This document shows positions 32,758-38,177 of a stretch of DNA of 38,177 nt, in pieces. The notes under the pieces are model-generated. The model did not search any database and was not told where the DNA came from. It was given only the letters and a program-made list of their open reading frames with translations. The position numbers and the translations under genes were made by a program. Numbering within the stretch: the first letter of the stretch is position 1; the number at the start of each line of letters is the position of its first letter. The DNA comes from Chthonomonadales bacterium (GTDB taxonomy: Bacteria; Armatimonadota; Chthonomonadetes; Chthonomonadales; CAJBBX01): contig JABWBA010000028.1 of assembly GCA_013360745.1 (NCBI GenBank), positions 1 through 38,177 on the forward strand, written 5' to 3'.

Positions 32758-33852
32758 ATGAGCTCGGGCGATAGCCACGTTGAGGAGGAGCGGACACTCG
32801 ATCCGAGATTGGGCTCGAGTGATCCCGATGAACTGTCCCTTCGTCCACGCCGCTTAGGAGAGTTCATCGGACAGGATCGGTTAAAGGCGAATCTTGATGT
32901 TGCGATTCAGGCAGCGCGAGTTCGCCGGGAGGCGCTCGATCATGTGCTCCTGTACGGCCCGCCCGGGCTCGGAAAGACGACGCTGAGCCATGTATGCGCC
33001 ACGGAGATGGAAGCCTCGCTCCGCGCAACATCAGGCCCGGCTATCGAGCGTCCGGGCGATCTCGCGGCAATCCTCACCAATCTCGAGCCGGGCAGTGTCC
33101 TCTTTATCGACGAAATCCACCGTCTCAGTCGGATTGTCGAGGAGATCCTGTACCCGGCGATGGAGGATTACACGCTCGACCTCGTAATCGGCAAAGGCCC
33201 GAGCGCTCGGACAATGCGCCTGCCGCTGCCTCGGTTTACCCTCGTAGGCGCCACGACCCGAGCTGGCCTGATCTCCTCGCCGCTTCGCGATCGCTTTGGC
33301 ATCCAGTGTTATCTGGACTTCTATAGCGCCGACGACCTTGCGACGATCGTGACGCGCAGCGCTGCGATTATGTCGATCGAGATCACGCCCGAAGGCTCAG
33401 CGGCTATCGGCGCCAGGTCTCGAGGAACACCGCGGATCGCCAACCGACTCCTCCGGAGGTGCCGTGACTACGCTCAGGTCCGAGGCGAGGGGCAGATCGA
33501 CCCGGACGCCGTTACAGAGACCATGGCGATGCTAGGCATCGATCACCTCGGGCTCGATGAGTTCGACCGTCGGTACCTCACGATAATCGGAGGGAAGTAC
33601 GGCGGAGGACCGGTCGGCATCGAAACCCTTGCAGCAGCGCTCGGTGAGGAGCGGGACACGATCGAGGATATGTGCGAGCCGTACCTGCTGCAGCTGGGAT
33701 ATCTGCAACGCACGCCGAGGGGTAGATGCATCACGACGTCGGCGTATAGCCATCTTGGCCTGCCAACTCCGAGATCGGCTTGTGCCGCCATCCAGAACGG
33801 CTTGTTCGATGCCGAGGGAACGGCACGTGATGGCGATCTCGACGTGTGTTGA
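32758..33852 (+). CDS. ruvB: Holliday junction branch-migration helicase RuvB
   Basis: RuvB is the AAA+ motor that drives Holliday-junction migration with RuvA. The 364-residue protein has the N-terminal [18 protein letters not shown], Walker [11 protein letters not shown] near 67-76, Walker [11 protein letters not shown], sensor I GATTRAG and the arginine finger region SPLRDRFG. The C-terminal winged helix carries [19 protein letters not shown]. ruvA and ruvC are not in the window. The gene follows korB by 55 bp. An inverted repeat CACCGAT/ATCGGTG (32719-32752) precedes the start, and the Shine-Dalgarno site is weak. Confidence 0.96.
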   Translation: MSSGDSHVEEERTLDPRLGSSDPDELSLRPRRLGEFIGQDRLKANLDVAIQAARVRREALDHVLLYGPPGLGKTTLSHVCATEMEASLRATSGPAIERPGDLAAILTNLEPGSVLFIDEIHRLSRIVEEILYPAMEDYTLDLVIGKGPSARTMRLPLPRFTLVGATTRAGLISSPLRDRFGIQCYLDFYSADDLATIVTRSAAIMSIEITPEGSAAIGARSRGTPRIANRLLRRCRDYAQVRGEGQIDPDAVTETMAMLGIDHLGLDEFDRRYLTIIGGKYGGGPVGIETLAAALGEERDTIEDMCEPYLLQLGYLQRTPRGRCITTSAYSHLGLPTPRSACAAIQNGLFDAEGTARDGDLDVC

Positions 33853-33853
33853 C

Positions 33854-33881
33854 GGCGGCGCAACCATCCGGTTGCGCCGCC
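33854..33881. terminator. Strong hairpin after ruvB
   Basis: GGCGGCGCAACC (33854-33865) pairs perfectly with GGTTGCGCCGCC (33870-33881) around a 4-base loop: 12 pairs, nearly all G-C. It starts one base after the ruvB stop and lies before the convergent prepilin gene. No T-tract follows on either strand. Confidence 0.65.
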
Positions 33882-33931
33882 CTCCACTGCGTCCGATCAC
33901 GCCGACGAGATAGCCGGCTCGATAACGCCTG

Positions 33932-34648
33932 TCAGTCTTCGTACTCGATCGTACACCAGCGATGATCGGTACGCAAGCCAGCGGTATTGCGGTGCTTGGC
34001 GTGCCCGTCAACGAATGCCATATTCGTACCGCCGCTGTGCCGAGGATAGATGGTCTCGCCGAGAACCCCGACCAGAATCGTCTCGCCCTGCGCGTTTACC
34101 TGATAGTTGTTCCAACCGGGATGCCACAGCCAGTGGCACCACCAGGCGTTGGAGCTCTCCTGAACGAGGGCCGTCTCGGACGCATGGCGGAACATGCTAT
34201 CTCGGACCGGGTACTCAATCGACGCCCAGCCGGTACCGTTGATCGTACCCTCCGGCCAGTGCCAGCCGTGCACCATGTTCATCGAATAGCGGGTGCCCTG
34301 CAGATTGTTCGGCCAGGTACCCGGTTCGGGGGTCAGATTGATGGTGTTCGGGCCGCCAGGACACGCGAAAATGTCGCGGTTCTTGATGTAGGGCATGATC
34401 TTGTCGGCCCAGATGATGCGGCCGGCCGGATAGCCCAGACTATCGTCGTAGACCGATGGAAAACAACCATCCTGATCGATCTGGTACATGTTGAAGGCTA
34501 GAGCGATCTGCTTCATATTGGATAGACAACTCGTTGCTCTGGCCTTTTCGCGCGCTTGCGCAAATACGGGGAACAGGATTGCGGCGAGGATAGCGATGAT
34601 GGCAATCACCACTAGAAGCTCAATGAGTGTGAAACCCTGTCGCTTCAA
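33932..34648 (-). CDS. Type IV pilin-like / pseudopilin protein with H-x9-DG C-terminus
   Basis: This 238-residue protein begins [20 protein letters not shown]: a prepilin leader with the cleavage G|F after residue 5, Glu at mature position 5 and the long hydrophobic helix. [12 protein letters not shown] follows the helix. The C-terminus has [12 protein letters not shown], the H-x9-DG pattern of DUF1559-like prepilins. Such proteins are greatly expanded in Armatimonadota and Planctomycetota. The start is TTG 34648, supported by AAGGAG about 7 bases upstream and by the leader. Related genes are thought to be surface or secretion pseudopilins, but their work is unknown. It closes a small reverse run that includes the membrane protein at 34682. 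Confidence 0.9.
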   Translation of the reverse strand: MKRQGFTLIELLVVIAIIAILAAILFPVFAQAREKARATSCLSNMKQIALAFNMYQIDQDGCFPSVYDDSLGYPAGRIIWADKIMPYIKNRDIFACPGGPNTINLTPEPGTWPNNLQGTRYSMNMVHGWHWPEGTINGTGWASIEYPVRDSMFRHASETALVQESSNAWWCHWLWHPGWNNYQVNAQGETILVGVLGETIYPRHSGGTNMAFVDGHAKHRNTAGLRTDHRWCTIEYED

Positions 34649-34681
34649 AGTACGTCTCCTTTCGTTTGCGATGATCCTCGA

Positions 34682-34933
34682 TCATCGCGGTGAGGGCGGC
34701 ATCGGCACGCCGGCCCCGCCGGGAGCGCCGGGCGGTAACCCGAGCGTGCCGCTTGGCGTCGGAGGGGCTGGCATCTGGCCGCCTGGCTTGAGATCGAGAG
34801 GTTTGAGGAACTTCGCTTCCTCCTCCTTGGTAAGACCGGTTCGATTCATCCTGGACCAGCCGAACCATCCGAGCGCAGCGACCACCACCACAAGGATGGC
34901 GATGACAACCCCCATCGGCATTTCTTTCTTCAA
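34682..34933 (-). CDS. Small single-span membrane protein with Pro/Gly-rich tail
   Basis: I do not recognise a family. The product of about 83 residues has a lysine-rich start (LKKEMPMG), one membrane span (VVIAILVVVVAALGWFGW) and a Pro/Gly-rich tail (PAPPTPSGTLGLPPGAPGG). TTG 34933 is favoured because GGGAGA lies about 7 bases upstream. Starts further upstream at an ATG would add 12-24 polar residues. The TTGA overlap with the reading frame ending at 34930, and the 33-bp gap to the prepilin, suggest an operon. The close link to the prepilin hints at a shared envelope role. Confidence 0.65.
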   Translation of the reverse strand: MKKEMPMGVVIAILVVVVAALGWFGWSRMNRTGLTKEEEAKFLKPLDLKPGGQMPAPPTPSGTLGLPPGAPGGAGVPMPPSPR

Positions 34934-35130
34934 CGTTTCGTCTCCCGTGCCGCTTCGTCTATAGGACATCCGAACCGGTCCTCTCCTGCAGCCGCCTCGC
35001 TCCACATGCGTTGCGTCAGGCGATCGATGCGCCGGTTTGCGATAACCTTATGTTCTACGGCGCCAGTCCGAATCTCCTGCTGGGAATACGCAAAAGGAAT
35101 GCAATATCGAAAACCGAGGACTCCATACAT
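34930..35130 (-). CDS. Possible 66-residue protein of unknown function
   Basis: This frame lies in the 320-bp stretch between the glycosyltransferase and the small membrane protein. Its last 48 residues look like a real protein (EHKVIANRRIDRLTQRMW, DEAARETKR), hydrophilic and helix-prone. Its stop overlaps the next TTG start (TTGA). The start is uncertain: ATG 35130 has no Shine-Dalgarno site, while a GGAG at about 35080 has no standard start codon after it. It may be a coding remnant or a small regulator. The remaining bases, 35131-35253, hold nothing I can support. Confidence 0.35.
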   Translation of the reverse strand: MYGVLGFRYCIPFAYSQQEIRTGAVEHKVIANRRIDRLTQRMWSEAAAGEDRFGCPIDEAARETKR

Positions 35131-35253
35131 CAGCCGCCCGGTATCTGGCTTTTCGGTCCACCAACCAGACGAGGATGGGCAGCCGCCCAGAGGCTCCTAT
35201 GACGGTTGCGGCCCCACCCCCGCGGGCGTACGCAAGCCGCATACCCGATGAAG

Positions 35254-36480
35254 CTACCAACCGGACGCCAGGTACTCACTCCAGACTCGATCGTAGATCC
35301 CTCGTGTCTGATTCGCGACGCGATCCCAGTTATAACGATCCTGTACGACGCTCTGAGCGCGAACGGCGAGAGCCCTCGCTCGTGATGGATCGTCGAAGAC
35401 CCGGCGCAAGCCCCAGACAAGGCTATCAACACTTCCGGACCAGACCACGGTACCGGTACTGTCATGGGCCACGATCTCCTTCAGCCCGCCCGCGTCGGAG
35501 ACGACGACCGGCGTTCCAGCCGCCATCGCCTCGAGTGCGACGATGCCGAATGGTTCGTACAAACTGGGGAATACAGCGGCGTCGGCAACGCGATACAGTC
35601 GGAGAAGGACATCATCAGGCACGAAACCGGTGAAGTACACATGCGGCGCAATACCCAGGTCCGATGCACGACTCACCAGCGCGCCCCTGTCCCCTCCCCC
35701 AACCACGACAAGCTTCACCTGAGTCCCAGCGTGCCGGAGTGCGGCAACGGCTTCGATCAGGATATGGCAGCCCTTTTCCCGAACCATCCGACCCGAAAAG
35801 ACGATCAATCGCTCCTCTTGCGCCGCGTACTGGGCTCGGAACGCCAGCGCTTCCTCTGCCGGGAAGTCAAAGGCGAACTTCTCGGCTGCGATCGCGTTTG
35901 GAATGACATCGAGCGCATCGTCACGCGCTGCCAGCACATGCCGCACCTCATCCCGCATGAAATCAGAACAAACGATGGTACGCCAACTCTCCGCAACGAG
36001 CTCTGTTTCGACCGATGCGATATATCTCTGCTGGGGCGTGTGGATACCCTGATTCCTGCCGTGCTCGGTGGCGTGAATCGTGGCGACGAGAGGCAGCTTC
36101 ACCTCGTGCTTCAACCGGGCTGCGCTGTAATGAGCCACCCAATCATGGGCATGGAGGAGGATGGCCGGCGATTCCCCGTCCCGTTTCCCGTCCCCGTGCG
36201 AGCGAAGCCAACTGCCGATGAGATCAGCCGCGCTGTCGTACATCGCCGCATTCAGCTGCTGCACCCAATGGACGAAATCGTTGGTTGGTTGGTAGGGCTC
36301 AACGCGTCGGATATGAACCCCGTTGTACGTCTCCTCGGCGGCAGCCCCGGGAAAGGCACAGGTTACGATATGGACATCGACACCCGACCGTGCCAGCGCC
36401 CAGGACAGCTCCTCAACGTGTCTGGCAATGCCGCCCACAATCCGGGGCGGATACTCCCATGAGAGCATGAGAACCCGCAA
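35254..36480 (-). CDS. GT4-family glycosyltransferase (glycogen synthase-like)
   Basis: This GT-B-fold glycosyltransferase has about 408 residues. The N-terminus LRVLMLSWEYPPRIVGGIARHV is family-typical (starting at L5 of the longer frame). HAHDWVAHYSA, IHATEHGRNQG, VFSGRMVREKGCHILIEAV and FPSLYEPFGIVALEAMAAG follow. The last carries the catalytic E-x7-E motif. Such enzymes make glycogen, trehalose or cell-surface glycans. The substrate is unclear. TTG 36480 is preferred because GGAG lies 6 bases upstream and the product then starts as in homologues. ATG 36492 is the alternative, with 4 extra residues. It may share a transcript with the small genes and prepilin downstream. Confidence 0.88.
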   Translation of the reverse strand: MRVLMLSWEYPPRIVGGIARHVEELSWALARSGVDVHIVTCAFPGAAAEETYNGVHIRRVEPYQPTNDFVHWVQQLNAAMYDSAADLIGSWLRSHGDGKRDGESPAILLHAHDWVAHYSAARLKHEVKLPLVATIHATEHGRNQGIHTPQQRYIASVETELVAESWRTIVCSDFMRDEVRHVLAARDDALDVIPNAIAAEKFAFDFPAEEALAFRAQYAAQEERLIVFSGRMVREKGCHILIEAVAALRHAGTQVKLVVVGGGDRGALVSRASDLGIAPHVYFTGFVPDDVLLRLYRVADAAVFPSLYEPFGIVALEAMAAGTPVVVSDAGGLKEIVAHDSTGTVVWSGSVDSLVWGLRRVFDDPSRARALAVRAQSVVQDRYNWDRVANQTRGIYDRVWSEYLASGW

Positions 36481-36524
36481 GACCTTCTCCATCCTGGCCG
36501 GTTGCTCCGGACCAGTTCCGCCGA

Positions 36525-36533
36525 ATCATAGCA
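36525..36533 (-). promoter_or_regulatory. Extended -10 promoter of the glycosyltransferase gene
   Basis: The reverse strand reads TGCTATGAT, a good extended -10 box. It gives a leader of about 38 bases before TTG 36480. No clear -35 was found, as expected for extended -10 promoters. Confidence 0.5.
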
Positions 36534-36566
36534 CAACTCCAGCCAACCCTCCGACGAACAACGAGC

Positions 36567-36596
36567 TTGACGAATCGGGATGCGTTGAGGTACCTA
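36567..36596 (+). promoter_or_regulatory. Possible promoter of greA
   Basis: TTGACG at 36567-36572 is a good -35. The only -10 candidate at a suitable distance, TACCTA (36591-36596, 18-base spacer), is poor. The leader to ATG 36624 would be about 20 bases. Confidence 0.3.
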
Positions 36597-36623
36597 CAGC
36601 GCCCAGAATCGATAGGAGTTATC

Positions 36624-37100
36624 ATGCGTAATCAAACCATCCTCACCGAGAGCAGTCTTCGACAGCTTCGTGAAGAGTTGGAATATCTAAAGACGTCCAA
36701 GCGTCGGGAACTGGCCGAGGCCTTACGGACCGCTCGCGCCTATGGCGATCTCTCAGAGAACTTCGAATATCATGCGGCACGCCGCGATCAAGCGATCGTC
36801 AATGGGCGCATTGCCCAGATCGAGGCGATGATCGAACACGCTACCATCGTATCGGATGAGCCGGCTGGCGACCCGGATGCGATCGGGCTCGGTAGTCGCG
36901 TACGTGTGCGGATCATCGACGATAACGAGGAATGGGAGTTCACGCTGGTGGATCCTGTTCAGGCGGATCCCATTATGGATCTCATATCCATCCAATCGCC
37001 GATGGCGAGCGCACTGCTCGATAAGACGGTCGGAGACGTCGTCGATGTGGCTGCGCCAGGCGGCGTTATCCGATACGAGATCCTCGGGATTCAGCGCTAA
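36624..37100 (+). CDS. greA: Transcript cleavage factor GreA
   Basis: GreA rescues backtracked RNA polymerase by stimulating RNA cleavage. The 158-residue protein has the N-terminal coiled coil (LREELEYLKTSKRRELAE) with the tip motif GDLSENFEYHAAR at about 41-53. D42 and E45 are the catalytic acids. The C-terminal FKBP-like domain follows (IGLGSRVRVRII, EWEFTLVDPVQADP, SPMASALLDKTVGDVVDV). Length is standard. AGGAG lies 5 bases before ATG 36624, which settles the start. The 3' end overlaps the convergent hydrolase gene by 35 bp. Confidence 0.95.
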   Translation: MRNQTILTESSLRQLREELEYLKTSKRRELAEALRTARAYGDLSENFEYHAARRDQAIVNGRIAQIEAMIEHATIVSDEPAGDPDAIGLGSRVRVRIIDDNEEWEFTLVDPVQADPIMDLISIQSPMASALLDKTVGDVVDVAAPGGVIRYEILGIQR

Positions 37101-37815
37101 GAGCCTCGAGCCATTCCGCAAGGTGGCCCCGGCACCGGATCGGGAGATCCATATGACCTCCGTCTACCTGAATACACGAGGCGCGGCCGGGAAATCGAAC
37201 CAGTAGGCCGCGGACGCTCTCCGCGCGGACGACGACATCGTTGCGCGCGGCGATCAACAGGAGTCGGATATGTTCGGCATGCTCGGCAGCACGGGCTCGG
37301 ATCGCCGCCTGCGAAAGAACCTCCTGGGCCGGGGCTCCCTCCACATAGGAGCTGCGTTGCTCCAGCAGGGCTTGTCCGGCGGGTGTATCGAAGCCCAACT
37401 CACCTCGAACACCGATACCAAGCGCTGCCACACCTGCAATATCCGGATCCGATGCGGCCAGAGCCAACCCTACCGTACCCCCCATGGAATGGCCGACCAA
37501 GACTATTGGTTGTACGCGCCAGCGTTCGCGCGCGAACGCGACAGCCGCGGCGAGATCGTTGATTGCTGCCTCAGCGCCATCCATAACGCCGGAGCTCCCG
37601 CCAAGTTTATGGCCTCGGAAGTCGAAGGTCAGGCACCGCCACCCCCTGGAGCACAGATAACTGGCAGTAGGATCGAGCGACTCTTTCGAACCCGTGAATC
37701 CGTGAGCCAGAACGATCGTCATTCCACGTGGATCGACGGTGTCGTACACCACACCAGCCAACGAAGCGCCCGTTGCCGAGAACGAGACGCGCGTCAGGTT
37801 AATCGATGATTCCAT
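37066..37815 (-). CDS. Alpha/beta hydrolase
   Basis: This 249-residue alpha/beta-hydrolase has the oxyanion-hole motif LAHGFTGSKES near 36-46. GHSMGG near 108-113 holds the nucleophile Ser. A likely acid is in AARNDVVV near 189-196, and GGHMDLP near 220-226 holds the catalytic His. TFDFRGHKLGGSSG near 63-76 is typical of the serine aminopeptidase / BAAT-like group of cytosolic esterases. No signal peptide is present. The substrate is unknown. Its last 35 bp overlap the end of greA in the opposite direction. Confidence 0.88.
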   Translation of the reverse strand: MESSINLTRVSFSATGASLAGVVYDTVDPRGMTIVLAHGFTGSKESLDPTASYLCSRGWRCLTFDFRGHKLGGSSGVMDGAEAAINDLAAAVAFARERWRVQPIVLVGHSMGGTVGLALAASDPDIAGVAALGIGVRGELGFDTPAGQALLEQRSSYVEGAPAQEVLSQAAIRARAAEHAEHIRLLLIAARNDVVVRAESVRGLLVRFPGRASCIQVDGGHMDLPIRCRGHLAEWLEALSAESRGSRIG

Positions 37816-37884
37816 GGTCGATACCGTACCATAGTCACGGATATCGATTTACTGTTCATGAAGCCGGTTCGGTGGATGGAGCCA

Positions 37885-37913
37885 TTGACGGCGCCGATGG
37901 ACTCTGTTAGAAT
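37885..37913 (+). promoter_or_regulatory. Sigma-70 promoter of the last gene
   Basis: TTGACG at 37885-37890 and TAGAAT at 37908-37913 are separated by exactly 17 bases. The leader to ATG 37939 is about 20 bases and contains GGAGG. It is the clearest forward promoter in the window. Confidence 0.7.
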
Positions 37914-37938
37914 CGTAGCGAACCTGGAGGCGGACGAT

Positions 37939-38177
37939 ATGAACCAGCATCTGCCGGCATTATATGCCGTGCAGCGTATTGATACGCAGTTACTGCACAT
38001 TCTGAAAAAGCTCCGATCGCTCGATCCCGGTACGAAAGAGAAAGAGGCTATCCATGTTCTTCGGGGAGAACACGCGATCCTGGTGGAGGAGCTTCGTTCG
38101 CATCAAACGAATCTCGCTGATGCCGAGTTGGAACTCCGCTCCATCGAAACGAAGCGAAAACAGCACCGCGAACAGCT
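37939..38177 (+). CDS. COG1579-type coiled-coil / zinc-ribbon protein, 5' part
   Basis: The gene runs off the window end; 79 codons are visible. The start MNQHLPALYAVQRIDTQLL followed by a long helical, charged segment (LKKLRSLDPG, LRGEHAILVEELRSHQTNL, ELELRSIETKRKQ) is characteristic of the N-terminal coiled coil of COG1579 proteins. These end in a Cys4 zinc ribbon, and that part is beyond the window. Their work is poorly known; some are linked to RNase HI or nucleic-acid metabolism by context. GGAGG lies 8 bases before ATG 37939 and a strong promoter lies just upstream. Confidence 0.7.
   Translation, partial: MNQHLPALYAVQRIDTQLLHILKKLRSLDPGTKEKEAIHVLRGEHAILVEELRSHQTNLADAELELRSIETKRKQHREQ

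Noticed and set aside
34934-35253. Possible riboswitch or structured leader between the glycosyltransferase and the small membrane protein
   Set aside because: I looked for c-di-GMP (GEMM) and cobalamin riboswitch cores on the reverse strand and found neither. A coding frame covers much of the stretch.
1-38177. Mobile elements, CRISPR arrays, phage or defence systems
   Set aside because: There are no transposase, integrase, Cas or toxin-antitoxin motifs. I found no regularly spaced direct repeats.

Overview
The window looks like a chromosomal segment of an uncultured bacterium, probably Armatimonadota. The main clue is the type IV-pilin-like protein at 33932-34648. Its N-terminus ([12 protein letters not shown]) and C-terminal H-x9-DG motif resemble the many prepilin-like proteins of Armatimonadota, and less closely those of Planctomycetota. 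Also consistent are a two-subunit 2-oxoacid:ferredoxin oxidoreductase, menaquinone genes, a DUF6259-type secreted glycosidase, a Gfo/Idh/MocA enzyme paired with a CBM9-GH5-like protein, and a moderately high GC content. The placement is inferred from family knowledge, not from a tree.

Bases 1 to about 550 do not belong with the rest. They hold the end of a MalT/LuxR-type regulator typical of Chloroflexota, broken by a TAG codon. It meets an RNase E/G gene that lacks its N-terminus inside a stretch of about 15 bp that fits both genes. I read this as an assembly misjoin or a rearrangement.

Layout: 542-5081 (+) is a housekeeping run: RNase E/G, YbeY, a DgkA-PAP2 fusion, a CBS/CorC-type membrane protein and a small membrane protein. 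5094-9722 (-) is a tight operon: KimA-like APC permease, STAS-USP fusion, two TrkA/RCK proteins and a secreted small protein. It reads as a potassium uptake and regulation locus, driven by a good sigma-70 promoter that overlaps the start of the divergent gene. 9838-12188 (+) holds an altronate/galactarate dehydratase and a membrane protein. 12269-12775 (-) is a small beta-barrel-like protein. 12963-18291 (+) is a six-gene overlapping run: MenG, polyprenyl diphosphate synthase, HAD phosphatase, double GNAT, LarC and a zinc-ribbon membrane protein. A GtrA-like protein (-) and tRNA-Glu(CTC) (+) follow.

19086-21970 (+) pairs a Gfo/Idh/MocA oxidoreductase with a CBM9-GH5-like protein. 21997-24667 (-) is a PfkB kinase followed by ATP-dependent PEP carboxykinase. 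24869-26440 (+) is NagZ. 26453-29800 (-) is a 1115-residue secreted DUF6259-like protein with its own promoter. 29987-33852 (+) is korA-korB-ruvB. 33932-36480 (-) holds the prepilin, a small membrane protein, a possible 66-residue ORF and a GT4 glycosyltransferase. The window ends with greA (+), a convergent alpha/beta hydrolase and the start of a COG1579-type coiled-coil/zinc-ribbon gene (+).

Taken together, the segment suggests a menaquinone-using, gluconeogenic heterotroph that degrades complex glycans. Several general features recur: TTG starts behind good Shine-Dalgarno sites, 1-4 bp stop/start overlaps inside operons, hairpins without T-tracts at convergent gene ends, and sigma-70 promoters of the form TTGACN-17-TAGAAT/TATACT. 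No CRISPR array, insertion sequence, phage gene or defence gene was seen.
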